Origin: Drechslera avenae | Taxonomy: Eukaryota; Ascomycota; Dothideomycetes; Pleosporales; Pleosporaceae | Direction: 5' to 3' | DNA: 64,000 nt | NCBI GenBank assembly: GCA_034640345.1 | Contig: JAXRVH010000006.1 | Location: 496,001 to 560,000, forward strand | Shown here: positions 34,586 through 46,206 of the stretch, piece after piece | Layout of the letters: every line of letters starts with the position of its first letter | Numbering within the stretch: position 1 is the first letter of the stretch | The notes under the pieces: model-generated | The model's database searches: none | Told to the model about the DNA's origin: nothing | The model's input: only the letters and a program-made list of their open reading frames with translations | Made by a program: the position numbers and the translations under genes

Positions 34586-35872
34586 TCAACATGTCCACTT
34601 CTCCTGTGCAACAGCCCACGCGACAGCATCCCATACATCGCCTACAATCTTACGCGGTTGAGGCGCTGGTGTTGTACCCGTGGTATAGACACCAGTCTCG
34701 ACTAAAATACTAGCCCAATCTGTGCCGTATGCACTCTTGTAATTATTAGCACCAGCAATGTCACTGGCAGGGTTGTCGCCGACCATGTACACGCGCTTGA
34801 GATGTCCAAGAGTGCTACCATGATCCTGCATCAGGTGCTGTCGATGTGCCATGAGGCGCTTTTCAGCAAACTCGTAGGTAGGCTGGTGTGGTTTCCCCAT
34901 TACGACCTTGTCTAGTTTGACACCCTGTGCTTCACCACCAGTTATCGCTGTCCATATGCCCTCGAAAGCTTCACGGAACCCCCCCTGTCCCAAGCGCGGA
35001 AGGTGGTACTTCGCTGCCCATAGCAGGTCTGGATTCGAGTAGTATAGCATGGGTTGCCCATCTTGCTGGTACCCACGATTCTTCAAGGCAGCGTTGCCGT
35101 TCTTCCGAGACAGTGTTCCCACAATGCCTCGCTCTGACAGCAGCACGTCTTTTATAATTTGCGCATCCAAGCCCCAGTCACGAGGATCGTTGTAGACGAA
35201 AACCGCATCGATGCGGAGCGATTCTGATGGTGTGCTAGGGTTGATAGGAGCTGGCAACTCGCGTGTAAAAGTCTTGTAGTAGGGTAGCAATTGCTGGGAA
35301 AAGGGCCATATCTCTGGATTAGCAACCAGTATGTCACCTGGAGTGACTACGGTCTTGAAACTGAGTGGGTTGGTCAGAATGTACAGGAGCAGATAGTTGA
35401 ACCCAACATACCCGTACGCCTCAGCAACTATCCTACATTTATCTTCTACACCACCAACGACCATAACAGTCTTGTCTTTGAGATGGTCCATATCGGCAAA
35501 GGGGGTGTGGCTCTGTACGAACATGGAGGTATCGATAGGTACGTTGAGCTTGCTGCTTAGGTCCGCGACACGCTCCGACTCATGTTTGCCGCCACCGTTT
35601 GTAAGGAGGATGAAGGGAATACGCTGAGACTGGAGATAGGACAGGGTCTTGTGGGCTCGTGGCAAGGCGTCGGCACTTCTTAGAAGCACTCCGTCGATAC
35701 TGACAGCCGTCAGCTGCGGTGTTGAGTTGCTAATGGCATGGCCTCCTCACTCGAAAGCGAATGCAAAATCAGATACGCGGGCAGAGGATGCAGCAGCTGT
35801 TTGGAACCTCCGGCATAGAGATGCACGGTAGCCGCTCCGCGGAATCAGCCTAGCTACCTGCATGTGCATCAT
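34586..35872 (-). CDS. Mitochondrial HAD-superfamily hydrolase (YKR070W/CECR5-like)
   Basis: Three exons (35872-35751, 35699-35412, 35360-34586) give 394 residues. The N-terminal ~35 residues are rich in Arg, Ala and Ser, like a mitochondrial presequence. HAD motifs are clear: motif I FAFDIDGVLL (the catalytic Asp pair straddles intron 1), motif II ILLTNGGG, the Lys of motif III in VVMGKPHQPTYEF and motif IV YMVGDNPASDIAGANN. Members are putative phosphatases of unknown substrate. Intron 2 (35411-35361, 51 nt) is a multiple of three without a stop, so an unspliced copy would stay in frame; removing it restores AEAYGFKTVVTPGDIL. The start is the first of two adjacent ATGs; another in-frame ATG follows two codons later. 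Confidence 0.85.
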
Positions 35873-36819
35873 GGTGGCTGTTGCTATCAATTCGTGGTTG
35901 CGGTATGCTGCATGAGGTACGCAACAAAGCGTAGGGTTTGTGCTTAGTCATCCAGCCTATTCGCCCCCACTTCGCATCTCTCATTCGCTATCCATCCGTT
36001 TTGCTACTACTAACTGCTAGGACTATGGCTTGATCGAAAGATGTATCGCTGTATCTGCTTTCCTTGATAGAGAGGTCATAGCTCACCAAAATATTGGATT
36101 TCAAGATGCAACCTCTCCTTGCATGGAAAATTGATATGCGCGACAGAGAGAAATGTGAATGGCTGGACATGCTCGAAAGCTATAAACATGCGCCGTGTGA
36201 CACTCGCCTCCACCTTGAGAATTTCTCCATTTTGCCCTGCCTGTCTCGGCGTGTCGAAGGGCCGAGCGATATAGGTTCTCAGGGCTACGATGCCCTGTTC
36301 TCGACCATGTCAAAAGCACGAGAACAATCCTATCTACCACATATCTACGTGATTTGTAAGACAAAGTGACACTAAGCCTTGTTTGAATGCTTTTGTTATT
36401 ATGGGGATTCTTATCGAAACCTGCCCATCTCTTGCGAACGCAAGGCCTTCATTGGCCACAATGGCACAGACAACGCATAGTACGTAAGGGTTGCCGAGCA
36501 GAAAACCTGAATTTTGACCCGGAGGCGTTCATACAATGACTTGATGATTACTTGGCATTATGTGCTCTAGTTGAGAACAATAGTAAGGCCCAAAAGTACC
36601 TGCTGCTCATTGTTCTCAGTATAATCTGGACCCTCAGGACCAAAGCTGCCGAGACCTGCCTCTTTGTTTCTGTTCAGTCTGCTTCGCCTTCAGATGAGAT
36701 ATAAATTAGAACTTATGCCCTTCCAATTTGACATTTTCTACCATCAATACATACAATCCTTAAATCACTTCAATTTCTACAAACATTCTTTAACCCTTCA
36801 ATCCAATTCAAACTTCAAA
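35873..36819. other. Gene-poor intergenic region
   Basis: It contains the HAD gene promoter and the leader of the small repeat-protein gene. A TATAAAT element is at 36700-36706. The ORFs at 36094-36369 have no recognisable features. No transposon is identified. Confidence 0.5.
36700..36706 (+). promoter_or_regulatory. TATA-like element of small repeat-protein gene
   Basis: TATAAAT lies 114 bp before the ATG at 36820. It is followed by a C/T- and A-rich leader without ATG in the last ~80 nt, as in well-expressed fungal genes. Confidence 0.4.
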
Positions 36820-37005
36820 ATGGCTGGCGTAGGCGCATCCTCTCAGCGTGGCGGTGTTGGCGCATCCCCTCAATGCACTGTCCAGCGTAGCGGCACAGGT
36901 TCATCCCCCCAGTGCACTGTCCAGCGTGGCGGTACGGGTGCATCCCCTCAATGCACCGTCCAGCGTAGCGGCACAGGTTCATCCCCTCAGTGCACTGTCT
37001 CCTAA
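36820..37005 (+). CDS. Small protein of 13-residue repeats (QCTVQR)
   Basis: This is a single-exon gene of 61 residues. After a short start that carries a shortened repeat, four units begin at 36853, 36892, 36931 and 36970. They follow the pattern G-[VT]-G-[AS]-S-P-Q-C-T-V-Q-R-[SG], with one Cys each; the last unit is cut to 11 residues. Odd and even units alternate (GAS.. then GSS..), pointing to duplication of a 78-nt dimer. There is no signal peptide or membrane segment. The third-position changes between units are largely silent (tca/tcc context, caa/cag, act/acc), which suggests selection on the peptide. I do not recognise it. An in-frame upstream stretch from 36664 would give 113 residues, but the TATA element and leader favour 36820. 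Confidence 0.6.
   Translation: MAGVGASSQRGGVGASPQCTVQRSGTGSSPQCTVQRGGTGASPQCTVQRSGTGSSPQCTVS
36853..37002 (+). repeat. 39-nt tandem coding repeat, ~3.8 units
   Basis: Units 36853-36891, 36892-36930, 36931-36969 and 36970-37002 share about 85-95 percent of bases by eye. The core runs from the SPQ codons to the QR codons. Confidence 0.8.
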
Positions 37006-37856
37006 ATCCTCTATATGAGGTAAACGCTCGGAGTTGCAAAGGCCAGACAACTGCGAGATGTAATCAAATCTGGCATACACTACTTCACTTCGGTTTCGGC
37101 AATCTATGAGAGCGCAGGATGGCCACCTTTTACATGCACCCACCCTCATGTGTACTCGGAAACACCACTTCTCGCCGCCTCGCACAATTACATCAACGAC
37201 CAATCTGATACCAGTGCCCATATTCTTGGAGAACCAATAGACCCCATGTGCGGTCAGCGTATTCAGCTTGTGTGTTTGGTGGATAGCAGGGCTTTTTGTA
37301 CATAATCTGTATCAGTACAAGTTCTTGATAGAAGGCCTTGGAATTCTGTTTCTTTGGATAAAGGAGGGACATGTTTCGAAAGAGCTTAATAATGTAACAT
37401 CGATATTTCTTTTCTATTTATATTGTATTCAGTAAACTTGCTTGATCGATCATGTGTAAAACTAGCTTCACGTACGAGAAAATCGAGTTGAACCCCCTTT
37501 ACTACGATCGACCCATTACTGAGTGTTTCCTTAATGCGCCTAGTGATGTTGAGCTGAGCAAGAAAAAGTATCACAGATCAATTTCGCTAATAGGCATCAT
37601 ACACTCGACATTGCTATCGAGATTCACACATATTAAAGCTAGAGGAAACTATGATTCGCTACTCATAATTAATTGAATACGGTATATCACTAGTGTTACA
37701 TGATCCACCAAAGGTTAAAAGAGTTATTCTAATATATCCACCTAATTCCCAATGTATTCGAAACAGCCCGATAATAATGATCGAATTCCCATTCTTGTCC
37801 AGGAGCATGAAGGTAAAAACATGTCGGAACAAGGTGCCATGCACTACAACCGGTGC
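37006..37856. other. AT-rich gene-poor stretch
   Basis: From about 37380 the sequence becomes markedly AT-rich compared with neighbouring genes, and open frames are short. It could be a decayed mobile element or an unselected spacer; I see no terminal repeats or transposase fragments. Confidence 0.5.
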
Positions 37857-40527
37857 TCATGTTGCACACCTTCCCCGTACATTGCGGGACCTGCTCTTTG
37901 TGGGATGATACGTCATTGTGCTCTGTGACGTGTTCTTGCTAGATAACTGGGTAGATGTTGAAGCACGCTGTTGAAGCTTAGATACACCAGTAGAGTGCTG
38001 GTGTGAAACGCGATCCTTTCCTTCGCTTGAGCTGTCTGTCTCTTGATGCTGCCGTACATTAGGACTGAGTTGGGTTGATTTTCTGGATGCGCTGCGCAAA
38101 GAAGCTGGAGTGATGTTTGGAGAAGTGCCCTCCTCCGAATCAGAAATCTCGGTATTCGTCTCGCGCATAGGTGTGCTTGGTCGTTGGAGTGACCGAAATC
38201 CTTTCTTGTTGCTCAATTTAGCATTCGTGCGCCGCGTAGCAGACGTTGTCCCGGAAGTCTTTTTAACCACCTTTAACGCGCCTGGCTTCGATAACCTGTG
38301 TTGAAAGCTGACTTTTGTGTGTCGCGTATGTCTGATTATTGTTGGCTGCGATGCCCGCAAATTAGTGGACCGTGCGTGCTTGACAGTGTTCGCGGACGTT
38401 GATCGTTTGAGAGCACGGTTCTCACGTGATGCGTTCTGGCGCGATAGCTCGTTTGCTTCTCGCTCAGCTCGCTCACGGGCGGACTCTGACCGAAGGAGGG
38501 CATTCCTTGCCTTCACCATAGCAGAGGTTTCGCCAAACATCTTGCGCTTCTTAGGGGACCCGTGGCTGCTCTCAGAACCTGCCCTCTTTCCTCCAAGTAG
38601 ATCCTGAAGCTTGCGCTTAGTACCGGTGATGATGCTCGAAGCTACAGATTTTTCTTCCACAGGTTTCTTCGGCTTGGGGCCGAGTACGCCACGACATGAC
38701 TCGGTACCGCATCGACACTCTTGGATGTTTTTCTGTGAGAACGGACTGCTAAAGTCAGAAACATCTGATATGTGGAGCATAAAAGTCAACTTACTCAAAA
38801 TTGTAGTCGTAGGTCAACTCTTCGCCGGTCATAATGCCGCGAGGACCTGCAAAAAGCGCCATCCTAGGTTCCCCACCAACAGTCCATTTGATCATCTCGC
38901 AATTGGGCTCACACGAGTGATTGACAAAGCGAGCGATGGTTCCGCGGGTTGCATCTATGATCATCTTGTTGTCGAAACTCATAAGATAATAGCACTGCAG
39001 CTAGTTAGTGAAGACTACTAGAAATGGTTCAATGGACAATTACTCACCTTGTCTTTTTTGTATACCTGCTTCATACGTCGCTCGCATTCAGACTGTGTAA
39101 TGATCTCTCCGGCATATTCCACAATAATCTGGTGGGGCTCGAAAGTTCTCATAGCACGCACACCGTAACCGCGATCCTCGGTATCCAGAACCTCGACACC
39201 ATAATCATAACGATTACCTTTAGCACGACGCTTGAGCTCTGCAAAAGGTCGATTGTTGCATTGCTCTACGGACAGCGGGCAGTTGGTATTGTCACACTCG
39301 TATGCCATGATACGATTGTGGCAGGCTTCTCCACAAGCGTCTTCTTTATCGCAATAGCACTGAGACGAGTCTTGCTTATCGCGCTTCCATAGGGCGGATG
39401 CGTCACCGATGAACCTGTCTGCAAGATGTTAGTAACTCAGTGGTGTAAACCGCCGGAGGCTTACTTTTGTTGAGCTTGACCCAGCCATCCACTTTGACTT
39501 TGCGGGGTAGGGGACTGTATGTGTCGAATGGCAACTTGAAGTCCCGGAATACATGTCGTGGGTCCTCGTTTAGAAGGCGCTCGCAAGCAAACATGGGAAG
39601 GGGTAGCACGTTGGCCTCTTTTGGTTTCTTAGCCCTCTTCTTCGCGCGATTTTGGCTTTCTGAAAGACGGGGGTCAAAATCACGATCCTGTCCAACATAG
39701 AGGCCTTGCTTAAGCCAGACCTTTGACTTGGGCCTGGAAAATATCTTGTCTTGAGACTTGCCGTTCTCCAAGTCACCCCCTTCTTCCATTGCAGCGCGTG
39801 AACGCTTGAGAGAAGCTGCTGACGAGGCCGATTGGCCAGATTTGAGGTGCGGCTCTGATGTGCTGCGCCGAAGGGTACCATGAAGCAGTGCCTTTCCTTC
39901 TGCAAGCATGTTCGCACCTGCGTCTGTGACACCGGATATATTGCGGAGAAGCTCCTTACGGAGATCAGTTACGCGCGAGGAGGTGCGACGTCGTGCTGCT
40001 TGAGCGGCCTCGACGGCCAGCTGTTGCTCTACTTGATCGCTAGCATCCGTTGTTTCGGATTTTGGCTTACGTGCCTTCTTTTTCGGAGGTAACCCGTGTT
40101 CCTTATCGGCGAGACTCTCGAGAGAACCATGCACCACGTTCTTGTGGTGCTTTTCCAGGTACTTTGTGGGTGTGTGGATGGCAGTTCCGGCCAAAATTTG
40201 CACATTGTACGTGGTGACGGATTTGCGCGAGCTCCTCGCGGGCCGGCGGCCCTCGGTGTTGGCAGTGGCAGGTGTGGTGGTTTGCGCTGACGCGGCCGTC
40301 TCGCTGGGCTGCGGCAGCTCGGGGGCCTCTTCGAACACCTCGACGGCATGTTCAATCTTGGTCGCTTCGGACAGCACGCTGGCTTCGTCGCCGAGGCTGG
40401 TGGGAGGCGTGGAAATGGATGGCGACGCGCTTGACATGGCGCGAGCATCCGCCTGCTTGTCCGTCTGCACGGTAATATTGGAGAGTGTTGAGGATGTTGA
40501 ACTCGGAGAGAGGTCGCGATCAGCCAT
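37857..40527 (-). CDS. ash1: ASH1-type SET-domain histone methyltransferase
   Basis: Four exons (40527-39465, 39418-39048, 38994-38795, 38748-37857) give 841 residues. A disordered, charged N-terminus (1-355) precedes a Cys-rich AWS domain (~370-415, CYCDKEDACGEACHNR, CPLSVEQCNN). The SET domain follows (~418-540, GYGVRAMRTFEPHQIIVEYAGE, RFVNHSCEPNCE at 501-512, ELTYDYNF), then a post-SET CRCGTESCRGVLG and a long basic Ser-rich tail. The AWS-SET-postSET order without WW or SRI domains points to the ASH1 branch rather than Set2. ASH1 methylates histone H3 Lys36 and in filamentous fungi marks poorly transcribed regions. All introns (46-53 nt) keep phase. The start is the ATG of MADRDLSPSS. Confidence 0.88.
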
Positions 40528-41080
40528 GATAGCGGGCGGGCGAGGTGGCAGCGCGCGTCGCGGTCGTGGTCTTGAGGGGCGAGGCACTGACGCGCTGAGG
40601 AGGTCGACGGTTTGAGCGGCTCGACGGGCGTTCACGGAGAGCGACACTGCCAAAGTGCACGCGCAGTATACGAACAACAACCGTAAAAGTGTATACGACG
40701 ATCAATCTGGCTCACAAGAAACAGTGGACATGCATTGATATGGGCGATGTGCCAGACTGGGTGGTGGTTTGTCGGGTCGAGGTTTGGGGAGGTAAACATA
40801 TGTAGCTAGTCAGTCAGCCAATTAGCCTGTTCCTGTCCTGTCTCCCCAGCACCACCACCCTCGCATTCCGTCTGGTCACACACTGGGAGGCACGCCCTTT
40901 ATACACAGAACTATGTTGTTGGCATTCTCTCATCACAACCGCGGCTGTCCCGGCGAATCTCACGGTTGGCCACATTTGGGGTATGACGACTTGGCCATGC
41001 ACATATATTATAAAGGAGCTCTAGCTCGAAGCAGCCGTGTTATCTTAACAAACAGAACGAAGCCAGCCGTCCGAAGGCAT
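40528..41080. other. Intergenic region
   Basis: It holds the promoter of ash1 and the 3' flank of erf2 on the same strand. No other feature is supported. Confidence 0.55.
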
Positions 41081-43021
41081 CTAATTCACCGTCGCCTCTG
41101 CATCATCACGTACTGTCCGACCAGGACCCTGAAAGCCCTCTGATGCGCGTACATCCTGCATCTCCAACCCCCCGCCCTGTTGTTCTGGAGCCAAAGGCGC
41201 TGTTCGTTTGTCCTTGCGCGGACCGAATCTTTGGTCGCCTTCCTCGTACTTTCTTTTGAAATGCAGATATGTCGGCGGGCGTGGGCGTTGCAACACAGCA
41301 GCCCAGTTTTTGAAGACGGAGCCCTGTGTGAAGGGTCTGTGGCGGTCTTTCTTGAGGAATTTGTGAGAGTTCAAATACTCACGTGTTGTCTCACCTCTTC
41401 CCACCAAGAACAAATGGTACACGCCCAGACTGAAAGGATATGCCCATCCGAGGAGGCCATATATGCACATGGCAAATGGGACGCGCCACCGGTCAATCGC
41501 CGCGCCAAACGACGCACCATTTTGTGCCCGCCAGATTAAGATGTGCGCCAAACTAGCGCCCAGAAGAAAAAGGCCTAACAAAGTGGTGGCACAGACGAAG
41601 ACGAAGAAATAACGGTAATTACGGCGCCCGACACAATTGTTGAGCCACACGCAATGGTGATCTTGCGTCTCGACACAGTTGTCACACACACGGCAATGAT
41701 GGGCACGTGGAGGTCGCCAGATGTTGCAGCTTTTGCAGTACTTGGTCGGAACCTCCATGGCAGCGTTAGTGCCAGTGGCAGATACGACCATGGTCCACTC
41801 AGTCGTAGGAGGACCGAGACTGAGAGGGTCTTCATTAGGATTAGGTGGGGGAAACGGGTGTAGGTTTCTGGGAAGTATCTGGAGACATTAGCGTCGGTTA
41901 GAATGGGGAGAGAGTGCAACGTACACCCGGGTCTGAAGCAGAAGCATGCATGAAAGACGAAAAGGACACTAGAAGCAGATATGCAAAGAGAATGGGTATC
42001 GAGGGCGAAACATGGAGCCAAAGCCAAGGTGCCCTGTGCAAGCCGTTAGCGGGATGAGCGTGAGCGATTGATAGGGCTGTACATACGAAAATCCGAAGAA
42101 GAGACCAGCGGGCAGAAGAATAAGAATTGCCGTTGCTACGTTAACCGGCCGGTCGCGTGTATTTTGCAATCGGCCACCCCAGCAAAAGGCCGTGTTGCCA
42201 GAGAAGTACTGGTAGTTCTTGCCCAGCTCCCTCTTGACGGCTTCCTTGGTGGCCTCCCTGCGTGACAGGCGGGGCGATGACTCGGCAGATGTGAGTTTTT
42301 CGTGCCCTTGATGCGGGCGCATCTGCGCCGAGCGACCGTCGCGACTAGAGAGCATGAAGCTGGACCTGAAAGAGCGCGGGGATTTGCTTGGTGTGGGGAG
42401 CCTGGCATCATGCACGTTTGCAAGATTCAGGTGCTGGGGCCTGGGGCGCTGCAGAGGGGTGATGCTCTCGCCATGGCTGCGCACCGTCTCAGCACCCGTG
42501 GGCGTGGTGTTGGCCGTGGTGCGATCGGGCATGTCTCTGTCGGTGATGTCGGTCCCGCGCGAAGGTGGAGGCTGCAGGTCCAGCTCGTGATGGAGACCCG
42601 ACGCGCCCCGGACGGTTTGCGCCGACCCTGAGCTCTGGCGGTACGAGCTGCGGGCTGACTCGAGAGCGGGATCTGCGTAGAGCGAGCTGTGGCCGAGGAG
42701 CGACGTGGGGCGCTGGTTGCGCTGCTGCTGAAGGCGTTGCGAGCTCATGGGGCGAAAGAAGCCGTGGGCGGCCAGCGGAACGTGAGTCCTGCTGGCCGAG
42801 GTGCCTGGCCGACTGTGGTGCCCCAGGCTGCCAGCCACGCTCATGCCGCCTCCCCGTCGCGCTGGACTGGCTTGCGACCATCTGTTCTGACTGCCCGAGT
42901 TGGCGGTCGCAATGGATGAGGGCCGCGAGGGCGGCAGGCCAGCCTCGCCTGGCGGGCCCGTCATGCCCAGCACGCGGCTGCCCGTCGAGCTGCGCTTCTG
43001 TTCGGATGGCGTCATGGCCAT
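41081..43021 (-). CDS. erf2: DHHC palmitoyltransferase Erf2
   Basis: Three exons (43021-42087, 42033-41925, 41878-41081) give 613 residues. A long disordered N-terminus (~1-270) precedes four membrane segments: VATAILILLPAGLFFGF, WLHVSPSIPILFAYLLLVSF, FFVFVCATTLLGLFLLGASL and VPFAMCIYGLLGWAYPFSL. Between the second and third lies the cytosolic catalytic Cys-rich domain KYCKSCNIWRPPRAHHCRVC continuing to DHHCVWLNNCVG. Erf2, with Erf4, palmitoylates Ras and other proteins at the ER/Golgi. The DHHC Cys forms the acyl intermediate. Introns are 53 and 46 nt and in phase. The start is the first in-frame ATG after the head-to-head promoter. Confidence 0.93.
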
Positions 43022-43393
43022 GGTGTAGTTTTCGCCGGCGGAGTTGCTGTGTTTACCAGCAGCATGACATCGGTTAGAGAAGGCGCGGAGCAGGCGGCGC
43101 GCGTTAACGGCTATTTACGAAAGAAAGAGCGACTGTCAATGAGGGAGGGAGCGGAAGGGCTGCGGGGCCGGGGCGTGGCGGAGGATGGACAGGCTGTGTT
43201 GTAGCGACGAAAGGGGCGCATACAGGTGATGGCAGAAGTCGCTGCGCACGGCCGTCCTGACGCAGCCGTTACGCTTGGCGACCCGCGAACGGGTTCCGAC
43301 ATCGAACCACAACTTGCCCTCGTCCGCGCAGAACGCACCCATCTCTCGCATCCTCGCACCCTCACAACCCACCCACGTCCAATTGCACCCACC
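43022..43393. promoter_or_regulatory. Divergent promoter erf2 / small mitochondrial gene
   Basis: These 372 bp contain both 5' leaders. The right part is C- and A-rich, as in many fungal leaders. No specific site is recognised. Confidence 0.5.
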
Positions 43394-43928
43394 ATGTCCT
43401 CCATCCTCGCCCGCTCGGCCTTGCGCGCCGCCCCGCGCCTCCATCCGACTCCTGCCTTCCGAAGGTGGGCCAGCGCTGCGGCTGAAGGCGAGCGACAAGC
43501 CGGCAAGCAAGCCCTCAAGACGGGAGCGAAGCGTGACCCCGAACTCTACGTGCTATTCGCTATCATGTCCGGTGTCTTTGGTCTTGCAGGATGGCACTTT
43601 TGTGAGTTCCCAGCTGGGTGTGCTACCATATGTACATACTGACAGCCGCAAGCTCGCTCTCCAACGAGTGCCTCGTCTGAGCGTACCGTCGCCAAGGCCG
43701 CAGACAGCGAGCCCTGGAAGCAAGGTGGCACAGGCCCTTACCAGTACCACCCCGGAGGTGACACCAACATCAAGAAGGATGCGCCCTCTGCCCTGAACGT
43801 TGTGGTGATCCCGAACGTCACTCTTCCCAGAGTATGTATAAGCTAATGTCAACAGCCCAGACTGAACTAAGCTGACATTGCAGGAACTCCACGATACTTA
43901 CAACAAGTGGGGCAAGGACGGCTACTAA
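43394..43928 (+). CDS. Small mitochondrial inner-membrane protein, unknown
   Basis: Three exons (43394-43601, 43653-43831, 43884-43928) give 143 residues. The start resembles a cleavable presequence (repeated Arg, Ala and Ser, no acids in the first ~25). One membrane span (LYVLFAIMSGVFGLAGWHF) is followed by a soluble tail with KQGGTGPYQYHPGGD, APSALNVVVIPNVTLP and a KWGKDGY end. The first intron skips the AG only two bases past the branch site and uses the next one (CAAG at 43652), which restores the frame. The family is conserved in filamentous fungi as I recall it, but I know of no assigned function. Another reading of the first acceptor leads to a stop within 12 codons. Confidence 0.75.
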
Positions 43929-44352
43929 GCAGATGCTGCCTAAGCCGACTTTGAGCAAGCTGGTACCATCGAGTCGTGAATTTCCCGTCTTTATCACATG
44001 TCTGTATATAAGACTACACTGGGTGCATTGCGTAGAACATTGAATCTCTCCGTTACTACTACTCCCCCGCGTGCAATTTTTCTTGACGCTGGATATCGTC
44101 TTCTTGCCATCTCTCCCATTTCTTACTACTTCTAACATACAGGTGGCATGGTAAAGTGGCATCTTGCCAGGTGCTGTTGGGGAAGATAAAAGGGTACATA
44201 TGCTTTTACCATCGTACGTACATGTGTATTTTCTCACGTTCCATTCTTCACGCATTCCCAGCCAAGGGTGATGAGCAGAAAGTAGTCTATGGGTATCTAT
44301 AACGCACTGTCAGTCCGCATACCACCACTCACCGCAACCTTGTAGCTGCGCC
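43929..44352. other. Convergent 3' intergenic region
   Basis: It lies between the tails of the small mitochondrial gene and the HisRS gene; only 3' untranslated sequence is expected. Confidence 0.55.
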
Positions 44353-46022
44353 TCACAGCCTTTTTTGAATCTCGGCAACCATGTTGCTCCGGTCGACCAG
44401 CACGCCGTCCTTCTCCGGGTCGTTTTCGTCCTTGATCCCAAGAACCTTGACCTTGATTTTACCCTCTTTGAGCTCGTCCTCTCCGAGAATGACGGCAAGT
44501 GGCACACCAGCCGCCTCTGCCTGCTTGAATTGCTGTTGCACTTTCGGCTTCAGTTTGTAGGAAAACTCGGCCTTGATGCCTGCAGCCCACAACTCCTGCG
44601 CGACTTGCATGCGCTCCGTCAACATGCCCGTGAAGCCTTTGCCGCCAAATGCCATCACAAACGCATCCACGTCCTTGGCGCGTTGTGTCGATTGACCGCG
44701 CGCTTTCATTATGCTGATGATTCGATCAATCCCGAACGAGATGCCAACACAAGGAATTGGTTTGCCACTGAACATGCCCACCAACTGGTCGTACCGGCCA
44801 CCTGCGGCCACACTCCCTACACCAATCTCTTGCTGCTGTCCTTGTACCCGTGGTGCTGACCCTTCGGTAACGACCTCATAGATAAGACCAGTGTAGTAGT
44901 CTAGGCCTCTGGCAAGTGAAAGGTCGAATGATATCCTCTTACGGGAGCCGAAAGCGTCCAGATAGGCGAAGAGCAGCTCCATCTCCCGAACTCCTTGGCT
45001 TACATCTTCGGATTTTGAAAGAACTTCGTCTGTTTTAAGAAACTCGATGATGTCGTCGCCGCCTTTGCGCTGTACCCATTCACCGATCTTGTCTGCAACT
45101 TCTGTTGAAAGGCCTTTGGTCTCCATCTCTTTCTTCACCTCCGGCCACGGTAGCTAGAGCGCGTTAGTAGCTGAGAAAGGACCCTGGGGTTTCTTCTCAC
45201 CTTGTCGAGCTTGTCAACGGCTGAGCTGATTGGACGTATCAGCTCCTCCTTCACGCCAGCAGCCTTGAACAGACCATCCAGGATCTTCCTGTGATTTATT
45301 TTGATGGTATACGAGTCCCAGTCAAGCGCATCGAAGACATCGGTTGCGATTTTGAGCACCTCGGCATCGGGAATCATGGCGTCGTAAGAGCCTGCGATGT
45401 CGAAATCGCACTGGTAGAACTCTCGCATCCGACCCTTGGTCATTGCTGGCTGGTCACGCCGGTACACCTTTGCAATCTGGTATCGCTTGAAGCTCTGTAC
45501 GCTCGGGTTCATGGCGAGCCATCGTGCAAGCGGGACTGTAAGATCGTAGCGCAAGGAGCATAGCTCGCCACCCTGATCTTGCAGGTCATAAATCAGCTTC
45601 GAGTCTTCTCCGTATTTGCCGCTGAGGATCTCTTTGAGCTCGAAGACGGGCGTGTCGAGTGTCGTCGCCCCGTGGCGCTTGAAGACTTCAGTCACCGTTT
45701 GGAAGAGCCGGTCGCGGAGGGCAGCATCTTCGCCAGTCCCTGAAATTTATTAGCAGGCGGCGCATTCGGGGGCAATTGCACGGCAACAGCAAGACATACA
45801 GTCGCGTGTGCCTTTGGGCACCTTCAGGTTGAAGCTCTTGCTCTTGTCCTCTTTACCCATGTCGTCGTCAACTAAAAGCGAGGCCTGCGTGGAGAGCCTA
45901 CGGCGGGGTGCAAAGAGTCGCAGACGAATAGGCGCTGGGCTGGTTTTGCTGTAGGCGAAAGTGAGACGGAGGGCGTCTTGGAGGAGCGCGGGGCAGACAA
46001 AGTGGGGTGAAATGCGCTGCAT
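44353..46022 (-). CDS. hts1: Histidyl-tRNA synthetase, mitochondrial and cytosolic forms
   Basis: Three exons (46022-45800, 45739-45201, 45153-44353) give 520 residues from the first ATG, or 466 from a second in-frame ATG at 45860. The first 54 residues are rich in Arg, Leu and Ser with few acids until the end, like a mitochondrial presequence. The second start gives MGKEDKSKSF, a typical cytosolic N-terminus. Class II core: motif 2 RYQIAKVYRRDQ, the histidine-specific RGLDYYTGLIYE, motif 3 GISFGIDRI, then a C-terminal anticodon domain. The first ATG has a weak context (CCC before, C after) and the second a better one (G at -3, G at +4). Leaky scanning could therefore make both forms, as known for yeast HTS1. 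Confidence 0.93.
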
Positions 46023-46206
46023 GGGCGGAAAGTGACTCAATAGTCGCCCAAGAGCAAGCGCGCCTGTGCAAAGAATCGTTTATTTCGCGTCTTGGCCCGT
46101 GCAGATCGACGTCACTGACAGCAAGCATGTGTGCAATGGAGATGCTGCAGAAAGAAGGAAAAATCGGGGAAATGTCTTTATGGGTATCTAGTGTCTGTGT
46201 GTGCCA

